From NCBI GenBank assembly GCA_900551105.1, contig URUT01000030.1:1-15637 (forward strand): 15,637 nucleotides of DNA, in the 5' to 3' direction. How positions within the stretch are numbered: position 1 is the first letter of the stretch; the number at the start of each line of letters is the position of its first letter. Of the stretch, positions 1-6,855 are shown one piece after another. The translations under genes and the position numbers were made by a program. The stretch comes from an uncultured Mycoplasmatota bacterium. GTDB taxonomy: Bacteria; Bacillota_I; Bacilli_A; RF39; UBA660. The notes under the pieces are model-generated. The model was given only the letters and a program-made list of their open reading frames with translations. It was not told where the DNA came from and did not search any database.

Positions 1-209
1 TCATATAAATCCTTAAAGGTCATATTATTATCTTCAACTTTATCAGTAGAAGTAAATAAAAACATTCTTTCTGCATCAGATGCTTCTTTTTTAGTTAAAT
101 ATCTTTTAGATCTATACCGCTTAGTAGCACCAAATGCATCTTTATAGCTAAACTTAAAATACCAAGCTCTATCATTTTTAGTAGGCTTAGGATCTTTATA
201 AACTGCCAT
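1..209 (-). CDS. Tyrosine recombinase/integrase, N-terminal part (cut by left window edge)
   Basis: The reverse strand is open from an ATG at 209 to the window edge and encodes about 69 residues. The N-terminus reads MAVYKDPKPTKNDRAWYFKF, followed by a basic stretch with YRSKRYLTKKEA and then MTFKDLYE. This order (W-Y-x-K-F strand, F-G-x-x-K-R-Y, K-R-x-x-x-x-K-K-E-A helix, then the start of a SAM-like domain) is typical of the arm-type DNA-binding domain of integrases from ICEs, phages and genomic islands of Firmicutes. The catalytic R-H-R-Y domain lies outside the window. A GGTGA ribosome binding site sits just upstream of the ATG. It is transcribed away from the regulator and restriction genes, so one attachment site of the element should lie to the left, outside the window. 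Family call is fairly sure; the exact element type is not. Confidence 0.8.
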   Translation of the reverse strand, partial: MAVYKDPKPTKNDRAWYFKFSYKDAFGATKRYRSKRYLTKKEASDAERMFLFTSTDKVEDNNMTFKDLY

Positions 210-230
210 TATTTCACCAACTTACTTATT

Positions 231-258
231 TAAATAGTAAAATGCTAAAAATTGCCAA
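231..258 (-). promoter_or_regulatory. Putative promoter of the integrase gene
   Basis: On the minus strand a -35-like TTGGCA (258-253) is followed after 16 nt by a -10-like TATTTA (236-231), about 22 nt upstream of the integrase ATG. The -35 element overlaps the left operator-like palindrome, which suggests repression by the divergently encoded HTH protein. The match to consensus is only moderate. Confidence 0.45.
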
Positions 259-286
259 AATGGAATTTCTGTGTTCCAAAATGGAA
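252..286. promoter_or_regulatory. Pair of operator-like palindromes between divergent genes
   Basis: CCAAAATGGAA occurs twice, at 255-265 and 276-286, exactly 21 bp apart (two helical turns, same DNA face). The right copy forms a perfect palindrome TTCCA-AAA-TGGAA (274-286); the left copy is the same with one mismatch. Each copy overlaps the -35 region of one of the two divergent promoters. This is the usual layout for a CI/Xre-type repressor controlling itself and an integrase. The binding protein is inferred, not shown; the regulator at 332 is the obvious candidate. Confidence 0.6.
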
Positions 287-301
287 AATGCATGATATAA
301 T
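274..301 (+). promoter_or_regulatory. Promoter of the Xre-type regulator gene
   Basis: A perfect -10 TATAAT (296-301) is preceded by an extended TG at 293-294. A weak -35-like TTCCAA lies at 274-279 with 16-nt spacing and sits inside the right operator-like palindrome. The GTG start follows about 30 nt downstream. Confidence 0.6.
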
Positions 302-331
302 TGTATCAAGAAGATATTAGGCGGTATATTT

Positions 332-778
332 GTGAAGAATCGTAGAAAAAGAGATATAGCAATAGGTAAGAATATGGCTGATATGCGTAGTAAGTTTAGT
401 TTAACACAAAAAGAAATAGCTCAAGTTGTTGGTGTTAATGTTTCGACATATAAGCATTATGAGTTAGGTGATAGATGCACGCCCTTAGCAGTTATTAGAG
501 ACTTAGCTAACTTTTATAAAATTTCAACAGATTATTTTTTTGAAAATATGCCAGAATTATCTACAAAAGAAGAATTAGAAGTAAGAAGATTTGCTTTTGA
601 AGTATCGCAAAATAAACAACAATATATTGGTGATATTATGAATTTTTCTGAAGGCATGGCAAAATTAGAAGAAAAAGTTCAAGCAAGAGCAAGATTAAGA
701 GTTAAAAAATATAGATTAGATAATAAAAAATCACAACAAGAAATTGCAGATTATTTAGGTATAGATATTTCTACTTAA
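332..778 (+). CDS. Xre-family HTH regulator, truncated inside a second HTH domain
   Basis: This is a DNA-binding regulator of 148 aa. Start GTG at 332 is chosen because AGGCGG (319-324) lies 7 nt upstream. Residues ~10-70 form a complete HTH_3/Xre domain (LTQKEIAQVVGVNVSTYKHY, then a helix with LANFYKISTDYFF). Residues ~70-118 are a helical linker. From ~119 a second HTH begins (SQQEIADYLGIDIST) but a TAA at 776-778 stops it where the first HTH has the Tyr of STYKHYE. The same frame continues open to 872-874 with the rest of the domain. The product therefore keeps one intact HTH and may still act as a repressor. It is divergent from the integrase and upstream of the restriction operon, so it may control either or both. 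Likely autoregulated through the palindromes at 252-286. Confidence 0.8.
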   Translation: MKNRRKRDIAIGKNMADMRSKFSLTQKEIAQVVGVNVSTYKHYELGDRCTPLAVIRDLANFYKISTDYFFENMPELSTKEELEVRRFAFEVSQNKQQYIGDIMNFSEGMAKLEEKVQARARLRVKKYRLDNKKSQQEIADYLGIDIST

Positions 779-874
779 AATAAATATGAAAAAGGTAGTA
801 GAAAATTAAATAATGAAGTAGTAAGAAAAATAGCTGAATATTACAATATTAAAGTCAGCGATATATTAGATTAA
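779..874 (+). pseudogene. Detached C-terminal half of the second HTH domain
   Basis: Continuing in frame past the TAA at 776-778, the sequence encodes NKYEKGSRKLNNEVVRKIAE followed by YYNIKVSDILD and a TAA at 872-874. This is the standard end of an Xre-type HTH (Y-E-x-G-x-R then L-x-x-I-A-x-x-Y-x-I). There is no start codon with a ribosome binding site for it. A single base change (TAT/TAC to TAA) explains the split; full read-through would give 180 aa. A sequencing error is the alternative explanation. Confidence 0.75.
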
Positions 875-933
875 TGACAGAATGACATTAGATTTAGGTG
901 TGGATTACACCGATAGTTAGTGTCATAGTGTCA
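875..933. promoter_or_regulatory. 59-bp imperfect palindrome upstream of the methyltransferase operon
   Basis: Two 27-nt arms (875-901 and 907-933) flank a GGATT centre. They match at 20 of 27 positions, plus two that would be G-U in RNA. The outer 13 bases are TGACAGAATGACA and TGTCATAGTGTCA, each containing a 5-bp unit twice (TGACA-N3-TGACA, TGTCA-N3-TGTCA). The inner part is a perfect GGTGT/ACACC inverted repeat. It starts right after the end of the HTH frame and ends 7 nt before the AAGGAGGAG ribosome binding site. It could be an operator with four half-sites or a leader hairpin controlling the operon. A possible -10 TATATT at 862-867 would start transcription at its left edge, but no promoter is convincing. 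Confidence 0.6.
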
Positions 934-954
934 CAACAAGATAAGGAGGAGTAT

Positions 955-2016
955 ATGAGTAAATATAATGTTTTAGATTTGTTTTGTGGATGCGGAGGCT
1001 TAAGTAAGGGATTTGAAATGGCCGGATTTAATATTATTGGCGGAGTTGATTTTAATAAAGAAGCAATAGATACATTTAATTTTAACTTTAAAGGATCAAA
1101 AGGAATTTATACTGATATATTAAATATTGATGAAGAAAAGATAAAAGAAATTTTCGGAAATAAAGTTGATATTATTATTGGTGGTCCACCTTGTCAGGGT
1201 TTTTCTTCAGCCAATAGAAATAAAATAGATGATGATCCTAGAAATAAATTATTTTTTCAATTTGTAAAATTTGTGGATGTTTTTAAACCAAAAGTTGTTG
1301 TAATAGAAAATGTTAGAGGAATTGTTACAGAAAATAATGGATATGCAAAAAAAGAAATATATAAAATATTTGAAAAAAGAGGATATAAAGTAACACATAA
1401 AATTCTTGATGCATCCGACTATGGCGTACCGCAAAAAAGAATGAGAAATTTCTTTGTTATGTCAAAAGATTTTATTTTTGATTTTGAAAAGATTAATAAA
1501 GTATCAAAAAAAGTAACAGTTAAGGATGCAATTGGGGATTTATACAAACTAGAAAAAAATGAAAAAGAAATAAAAAATGCAAATTTTGAAGATATGTCAT
1601 CATATGCAAAAAAGATGAATAAAAAATCAGATATATATAATCATGAAGTTAGATACCCGGCAGAAATTGTTCAAAAACGAATTTCTTATGTTAAACAAGG
1701 AGAAAATTGGCAATCAATACCTAAAAAATTATTTTCTAATCAAAGAAATAATAGGCATTCTTCAGCATATAAAAGATTAAATGAAAAAGATGTTTCAGTA
1801 ACTATTGATACAGGCAATTCTCATAGTAATTATTTTCATCCGTTATATAATAGGATACCTACAGTAAGAGAGGCTGCAAGAATTCAGTCATTCCCAGATA
1901 ACTTTATATTCTGCGGTTCTAGAACTAGTCAATATAGACAGGTTGGTAATGCTGTGCCACCTTTACTTGCTAATTCAATTGCTAAACTAATAAAGGAGGA
2001 TTTGGATAATGAATAA
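955..2016 (+). CDS. C5-cytosine DNA methyltransferase (M1), LlaJI-type system
   Basis: This 353-aa enzyme transfers a methyl group from SAM to C5 of cytosine in a specific DNA sequence and protects host DNA. Motif I is DLFCGCGG (residues 8-15), motif IV is GGPPCQGFS with catalytic Cys80, motif VI is ENVRG (from 118), motif VIII is QKRMR and motif X is QVGNAVPP (from 329). The variable target-recognition domain lies between VIII and IX (~200-300). I start it at ATG 955 because AAGGAGGAG (942-950) precedes it; an upstream GTG at 898 lies inside the palindrome and adds 19 residues that do not belong to the family. The stop overlaps the next gene by 8 nt. Two methyltransferases in one operon suggest an asymmetric site, one enzyme per strand. 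Confidence 0.95.
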   Translation: MSKYNVLDLFCGCGGLSKGFEMAGFNIIGGVDFNKEAIDTFNFNFKGSKGIYTDILNIDEEKIKEIFGNKVDIIIGGPPCQGFSSANRNKIDDDPRNKLFFQFVKFVDVFKPKVVVIENVRGIVTENNGYAKKEIYKIFEKRGYKVTHKILDASDYGVPQKRMRNFFVMSKDFIFDFEKINKVSKKVTVKDAIGDLYKLEKNEKEIKNANFEDMSSYAKKMNKKSDIYNHEVRYPAEIVQKRISYVKQGENWQSIPKKLFSNQRNNRHSSAYKRLNEKDVSVTIDTGNSHSNYFHPLYNRIPTVREAARIQSFPDNFIFCGSRTSQYRQVGNAVPPLLANSIAKLIKEDLDNE

Positions 2017-3049
2017 TATTATAGATCTTTTTTGTGGATGTGGAGGCCTAAGTAAAGGATTTGAAATGGCCGGATTTAATACAGTCTTAGCAATTGATTT
2101 TTGGAAAGATGCAGTTGAAACATTTAATAATAATCATAAAAACAAAGTTGCTATATGTGATGATGTTTCAAAAATATCTAATGAGTTTTTAGATGATTTT
2201 ACCAAAAAAAATAAAATAACTGGTATTGTAGGTGGTCCACCATGTCAAGGATATAGTACGGTTGGTAAAAGAGATATAAATGATGATAGAAATTATTTAT
2301 ATCTTCAATATTGTAGAATAGTTGAAAAAGTTAAACCAGAGTTTTTTGTTTTAGAAAATGTAAAAGGATTATTAACTTTAAATAATGGTAAATTTAAAGA
2401 GGATATAGTAGAAAGATTTACAAAATTAGGATATATAGTCGATTATAAAATTTTAAATTCTGCAGATTACGGTGTACCTCAAAATAGAAATCGAGTTTTC
2501 TTTGTTGGAATTAAGAAAAAAAAGTTTAAATTTCCTAAGGAAAAATCAAAAAAAGTGACTACATATGAAGCAATATCGGATTTAACAAGTTATGAAGATA
2601 AATATACTACATCAGCTCAAACAAGTTATCAAAAAAATATGAGGGGAAATAATAAACAACTAAAGAATAATGAGTTCACAGTTCACACTGAGAAAACTAT
2701 TGATGTTATAAGTAAAATCCCAGATGGAGGTAAAATAACAGATTTACCAAAAGAATTTTGGGAGATTAGAAAGTACAATAAAGCATTTCAAAGAATGAAT
2801 TCTAAATTACAATCAAATACCATAGATACAGGACATCGAAATTATTTTCATTATAGTGAAAATAGAATACCAACTGTTAGAGAATCAGCTAGAATTCAGT
2901 CGTTTCCTGATAACTTTATTTTCTATGGTTCTAGAACTAGTCAGTATAAGCAAGTAGGTAATGCTGTACCACCTTTATTGGCAAATGCTATTGCTATAGA
3001 AATAATGAAACAGATTGGAGGAGATGAAGATGGAAAAGATTGTTCTTAA
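2009..3049 (+). CDS. C5-cytosine DNA methyltransferase (M2), LlaJI-type system
   Basis: This 346-aa enzyme is a second 5mC methyltransferase of the same subfamily as the preceding one. It shows motif I DLFCGCGG (residues 6-13), motif IV GGPPCQGYS with catalytic Cys79, motif VI ENVKG (from 116), motif VIII QNRNR and motif X QVGNAVPP (from 315). Ends and motifs are nearly identical to M1 while the recognition region (~190-270) is unrelated in sequence, so the two likely methylate different sequences, probably the two strands of one asymmetric site. ATG 2009 lies inside the end of M1, preceded by AAGGAGGA at 1993-2000. The 3' end overlaps the next gene. Confidence 0.95.
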   Translation: MNNIIDLFCGCGGLSKGFEMAGFNTVLAIDFWKDAVETFNNNHKNKVAICDDVSKISNEFLDDFTKKNKITGIVGGPPCQGYSTVGKRDINDDRNYLYLQYCRIVEKVKPEFFVLENVKGLLTLNNGKFKEDIVERFTKLGYIVDYKILNSADYGVPQNRNRVFFVGIKKKKFKFPKEKSKKVTTYEAISDLTSYEDKYTTSAQTSYQKNMRGNNKQLKNNEFTVHTEKTIDVISKIPDGGKITDLPKEFWEIRKYNKAFQRMNSKLQSNTIDTGHRNYFHYSENRIPTVRESARIQSFPDNFIFYGSRTSQYKQVGNAVPPLLANAIAIEIMKQIGGDEDGKDCS

Positions 3050-3770
3050 TCAAGTATCTAATCCAGGAATTAGTTTTACAAAAGATGTTAATAAAAAAAT
3101 ATTAGCATTATATGATTTTTTAAATTCTAATAATAAGAATTGTACTTATCAGCAATTTCAAGAAGACTTGATAAATAGCCAAATATTTACTGGATCATAT
3201 ATTAGATCTTTTATTCCTTTTCTATATAATGCAGGAATAATTAATGATTACAATAATGGAATTGCTTATAATGACTTATTTACAAAGAACGGATTACTAT
3301 ATGTGCAAATTGTTAGAAATATAAAGAATGCTAGTGACAGTAATATAAATTTATCTAAAATGCTTGTAATTAAAAGCGATTTACTCTGCATGTCACTTGA
3401 TTACATGATAAAAAGCAAATATAAATTTTACGATAAATATTTAGACATTTTAAAATTTACAAAAAAATATAGAACAATTAATAGAGAAGAGTTTTATATA
3501 ATGGAATATTGTTTACAAAATAGTTATAACTATGATGATTATATAAATGTATATAGAAATGAAAGTAAACAATATGATATATATATTAATTCAAATGATG
3601 ATGAAGTATTAAGCTACAGAAGTAATAATGCATTTAATTATTTAATTGCATTTTTATCAGAAGAACAATGTAATTACTTAAAAAAATTGAATCAGAGTGA
3701 TTATATAATTAATGAAGAAAGAGAAAAATTTATAGATTTAGTATTAAATAGTGAAGGAGATGTTAAATAA
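3030..3770 (+). CDS. Protein of unknown function inside the restriction-modification operon
   Basis: I do not recognise this 246-aa protein. The start ATG 3030 is chosen because GGAGGAG (3017-3023) is correctly spaced; ATG 3024 is too close and TTG 3015 overlaps the site. The N-terminal ~95 residues look like a winged helix (TYQQFQEDLINSQIFTGSYI, a helix, then FLYNAGIINDYNNGIAYN as a possible wing). The rest is mostly helical, rich in Tyr, Asn and Lys, with no visible nuclease, ATPase or membrane motif. It overlaps M2 by 20 nt and ends 1 nt before the McrB-like gene, so it is very likely co-translated with the system. A DNA-reading, specificity or control subunit is a guess from position and fold only. 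Confidence 0.8.
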   Translation: MEKIVLNQVSNPGISFTKDVNKKILALYDFLNSNNKNCTYQQFQEDLINSQIFTGSYIRSFIPFLYNAGIINDYNNGIAYNDLFTKNGLLYVQIVRNIKNASDSNINLSKMLVIKSDLLCMSLDYMIKSKYKFYDKYLDILKFTKKYRTINREEFYIMEYCLQNSYNYDDYINVYRNESKQYDIYINSNDDEVLSYRSNNAFNYLIAFLSEEQCNYLKKLNQSDYIINEEREKFIDLVLNSEGDVK

Positions 3771-3771
3771 T

Positions 3772-5736
3772 ATGGATAACTATGAAGCTTTAAAAAATGA
3801 TATAGAGAAGAATATAAATGAAATGGTTAATGATTTGAATTTAAACGTTGATTCGAATAATCAAATGAAAAATCGTTTTGTTGAATGGATGCTAAAAAAT
3901 CAATATGAACAAAAAACTGTTAATAATTATACTAATGCTATATCAGTTGTATCAAGAGAAGCAATAAACGAAAATCTAATTAATAAACCTATCTATGATA
4001 TAGATAACGTTAAAGAATTGGATGAATTGTTAGAAAAGCTAAATCAAAATCAAACTTACATTGAAAGAAGATTAGCCAGTCATAATACAAATTCAGCAGC
4101 TATGAATCAATATAGAAAATTTTTAGAAGATATTAATATGACTACAATAGAAGAAGACAATATCAATATAATAGAAAAATTTAAAAAATATTATTTTGAT
4201 AATATAGAAGAATATAAATTAAATGAAGAAGCAATTAATGGAATTAAACTTAGAGAAAAATTTAATGTAGAATATCCTATAACGAAATTAAAAAATATGT
4301 CTCTAGAAGAATATGCTTTAGGTACTGATAATTTTGTTAATTCTTTATCATATAAACTAGAATTTGGTGAGTATAAACAGGCTGGAATGGGTTGTGGAGG
4401 CGGAAGCTCTGCAAAACATGGAATATATTTTAGTAAGGATAATGTTTATAGAGGATATAAAAATGAAGTTATTGACAATCCTGAGGAATATTGGATTAAT
4501 TTTAGAAATCAATTATGTGATTTTTTAACTGAAATAGGTGAAACAAATGAATTCCCTAATGTTGAAGAAAAATACCCTTTAATACAAACAATCCCATTAA
4601 TAGCAGCAAAATTATGTTTTCTATATTATCCTAATTATTTTATTTCAATTGGTTCAAGAGGAAAGTTACAAACAATTACTGAATTATTTGAAATACAATC
4701 GCAAGACGATGGTATATCTGCAAGAATTTCATTTAATATTTGTAAATTTTTTAAAGAGGCCTTCCCAGAAAGATTATCTGATGATCCTCAATGGCTTGGA
4801 TATGCTTTATGGAGATTCATAAATGAATTTGAAAATGACGAAATTGAAGAAGTTGAACAAGAAAATAATGACGAGAAATATGATAAAAATGATTTTCTAA
4901 ATGAAGTGTTTATTGATGAAGAAAAATATAATTCAATAGTATCCGTTCTTGAAAAAAAGAAGAATATTATTTTGGAAGGTGCTCCTGGTGTTGGAAAAAC
5001 CTTTATGGCAAAAAGATTAGCTTATTCTATTATAGGTAGAAAGGATAAGCGTCAAGTTCAATTAATTCAGTTCCATCAGAGTTATTCATATGAAGACTTT
5101 ATCGAAGGCTTTAGACCAACTGAAAACGGATTTAAACTTGAAAAAGGTTTATTTTATAAAATATGTAAAAAAGCTGAATCAAATCCTAAAGAAAAGTTTT
5201 ATTTAATTATAGATGAAATAAACAGAGGAAATTTAAGTAAAATATTTGGAGAATTATTAATGCTTATTGAATCTGATAAGCGTGGTGATGAATTAACACT
5301 GGCATATTCGGAATTACCTTTTAGTGTTCCAAGTAATTTGTTTATAATCGGTTTGATGAATACTGCTGATAGATCACTTGCTTTAATTGATTATGCCTTA
5401 AGAAGAAGATTTTCGTTTATAAGGATTGAGCCAGCATTTGATAGTCCTAAATTTATAAAAGCATTTAATAATAAATTTGATCAAGATTTTAATAAAATAA
5501 TTGAAATTATCAAGAAAATTAATGATGCAATAGAAGATGATAAATCACTAGGATCAGGATTTAAAATAGGTCATAGTTATTTTTTTCCTGATATAAAAGA
5601 TAGAAAAGGGAATAAAAGAGATATTGAAGACATAATTACATACGAAATAATTCCTCTATTAGAAGAATATTGGTATGATAATCCTGACTCTATTATCCAA
5701 TGGAAAGATGCTTTAAATGGTGTATTAAATGATTAA
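3772..5736 (+). CDS. McrB-like AAA+ GTPase subunit of the restriction enzyme (R1)
   Basis: This 654-aa protein is the motor subunit of a McrBC/LlaJI-type nuclease, expected to bind unmodified target DNA, oligomerise and translocate with NTP hydrolysis. The C-terminal AAA+ domain has Walker A GAPGVGKT (403-410), Walker B IIDEINRGN (D481, E482), and the McrB signature MNTADRSLALIDYALRRRF (529-547), whose NTAD (530-533) is the guanine-recognition motif of McrB. The N-terminal ~360 residues differ from E. coli McrB: a helical segment (~20-115) and a domain with YPITKLKNMSLEEYALG and GMGCGGGSSAKHGIYF, presumably for DNA recognition. An acidic linker (~350-380) joins the halves. ATG 3772 is preferred with AAGGAG at 3754-3759; GTG 3751 and ATG 3760 have no usable site. 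Overlaps the next gene by 8 nt. Confidence 0.9.
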   Translation: MDNYEALKNDIEKNINEMVNDLNLNVDSNNQMKNRFVEWMLKNQYEQKTVNNYTNAISVVSREAINENLINKPIYDIDNVKELDELLEKLNQNQTYIERRLASHNTNSAAMNQYRKFLEDINMTTIEEDNINIIEKFKKYYFDNIEEYKLNEEAINGIKLREKFNVEYPITKLKNMSLEEYALGTDNFVNSLSYKLEFGEYKQAGMGCGGGSSAKHGIYFSKDNVYRGYKNEVIDNPEEYWINFRNQLCDFLTEIGETNEFPNVEEKYPLIQTIPLIAAKLCFLYYPNYFISIGSRGKLQTITELFEIQSQDDGISARISFNICKFFKEAFPERLSDDPQWLGYALWRFINEFENDEIEEVEQENNDEKYDKNDFLNEVFIDEEKYNSIVSVLEKKKNIILEGAPGVGKTFMAKRLAYSIIGRKDKRQVQLIQFHQSYSYEDFIEGFRPTENGFKLEKGLFYKICKKAESNPKEKFYLIIDEINRGNLSKIFGELLMLIESDKRGDELTLAYSELPFSVPSNLFIIGLMNTADRSLALIDYALRRRFSFIRIEPAFDSPKFIKAFNNKFDQDFNKIIEIIKKINDAIEDDKSLGSGFKIGHSYFFPDIKDRKGNKRDIEDIITYEIIPLLEEYWYDNPDSIIQWKDALNGVLND

Positions 5737-6793
5737 TGTTGATAATAAAGTAAAAAATATATATTATATGTTATGTTATTCATTTTATGGAGAATTATTG
5801 AACGAAAAGGATGAGGCTGAGTTAGGCTCTGAGGCTTTTGATAATATATATAATTTATTTTCTTTATTATTATGTCTTATTTTAAAAAAAGAAGTTAAAA
5901 AAGGATTGCACAGAGAGTATATAGGTACAAATGATGAACTTGGAACTATTAGAGGAAAAATAAACATAAATGAAACAATTAACAAGAATTCACTAACAAG
6001 AAAAAAAGTATATTGTGAATTTGATGAGTATAATGAAAATTGTTTATTAAATAGAGTAATAAAAACAACAATGTATTATTTAATTAAATCTAATAAAATA
6101 GGTAAAGTGTCAAAAGAATCTATAAAAAAATTGTTAAACTATTTTAATAAGGTAGATATAATTGAAATTAAAACAATTAAATGGGATCAGATTAAATTTA
6201 ATAGAAATAATATGTCATATAAATATATAGTTGATTTATGTAAGCTAATATTAAATGGATTGATAGTTAGTGATAAAAATGGCAATAACAAGTTTAAAGA
6301 ATTTTTAGATGATACTAGAATTAGTGCAATATATGAAAATTTTATAAAGGAATATTATAGAAAACATTACCCTGAACTAAATGCTTATTCAAAGAAATTA
6401 TATTTAACAGATAAACCACTTACATCTTATATTCCAATGATGAAGACTGATATTACATTAACATATGAAGAAAGAATGTTAATAATTGATGCTAAATTTT
6501 ATAATAAAATATTACGAGACAATTACCTAAATACAGGGTGCAAGACAATTTCAAATAATAACTTGTATCAAATATTAACTTATGTGGATAATCAAGATCC
6601 ACTGAAAAAAGGAAACGTTTATGGCATGTTACTTTATGCACAAACAACTGATGAACCATCTATATCAATTATCGATACATTAAATCAACATAAAATAATG
6701 GTAAAAACATTAAATTTAAATGATGATTGGCAGAGTATAAGAGAAAGATTAAATATCATAGCAAATTGCTTTAAAACTGATACTTTCCAATAA
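5729..6793 (+). CDS. McrC-like PD-(D/E)XK nuclease subunit (R2)
   Basis: This 354-aa protein is the cleavage subunit that pairs with the McrB-like motor. The N-terminus VKNIYYMLCYSF is characteristic of the McrC family of LlaJI-like systems. The catalytic PD-(D/E)XK core is seen as TDITLTYEERMLIIDAKFYN, with D241, D254 and K256 as the metal and catalytic residues. The N-terminal ~200 residues would contact the AAA+ ring and stimulate hydrolysis. Its ATG lies within the last codons of R1 (8-nt overlap), giving translational coupling and fixed stoichiometry. It is the last gene of the operon; a terminator begins right at its stop codon. Confidence 0.9.
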   Translation: MINVDNKVKNIYYMLCYSFYGELLNEKDEAELGSEAFDNIYNLFSLLLCLILKKEVKKGLHREYIGTNDELGTIRGKININETINKNSLTRKKVYCEFDEYNENCLLNRVIKTTMYYLIKSNKIGKVSKESIKKLLNYFNKVDIIEIKTIKWDQIKFNRNNMSYKYIVDLCKLILNGLIVSDKNGNNKFKEFLDDTRISAIYENFIKEYYRKHYPELNAYSKKLYLTDKPLTSYIPMMKTDITLTYEERMLIIDAKFYNKILRDNYLNTGCKTISNNNLYQILTYVDNQDPLKKGNVYGMLLYAQTTDEPSISIIDTLNQHKIMVKTLNLNDDWQSIRERLNIIANCFKTDTFQ

Positions 6794-6820
6794 AAAAGTG
6801 GCAATTATTTGCCACTTTTA
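6794..6820 (+). terminator. Rho-independent terminator of the restriction-modification operon
   Basis: A perfect 11-bp stem, AAAAGTGGCAA (6794-6804) with TTGCCACTTTT (6809-6819), closes on a TTAT loop directly after the TAA of the McrC-like gene. The stem is symmetric with A and T tracts, so it could also work on the other strand. Confidence 0.85.
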
Positions 6821-6829
6821 TGCTAAAAT
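6821..6829 (+). promoter_or_regulatory. Putative extended -10 promoter for the next gene
   Basis: TG-C-TAAAAT (-10 TAAAAT 6824-6829 with extended TG 6821-6822) follows the terminator. There is no good -35. Transcription from here would leave a short leader before the GGGGTGAT ribosome binding site at 6844. Confidence 0.4.
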
Positions 6830-6855
6830 AATAGCTAAAATGTGGGGTGATTTCT

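Noticed and set aside
1..331. tRNA gene or attachment core in the left region
   Set aside because: No tRNA-like cloverleaf or T-arm consensus is visible; the attachment site should lie beyond the 3' end of the integrase, outside the window.
898..954. N-terminal extension of M1 from a GTG at 898
   Set aside because: It lies inside the palindrome, has no ribosome binding site, and the ATG at 955 has AAGGAGGAG and begins next to motif I as in family members.
1249..1434. Minus-strand ORF of 61 aa inside M1
   Set aside because: It is antisense to conserved methyltransferase motifs, has low-complexity Phe/Ile/Tyr composition, and has no ribosome binding site.
5785..5985. Minus-strand ORF of 66 aa inside the McrC-like gene
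   Set aside because: It is the complement of a well-supported coding frame, with no ribosome binding site and no recognisable features.
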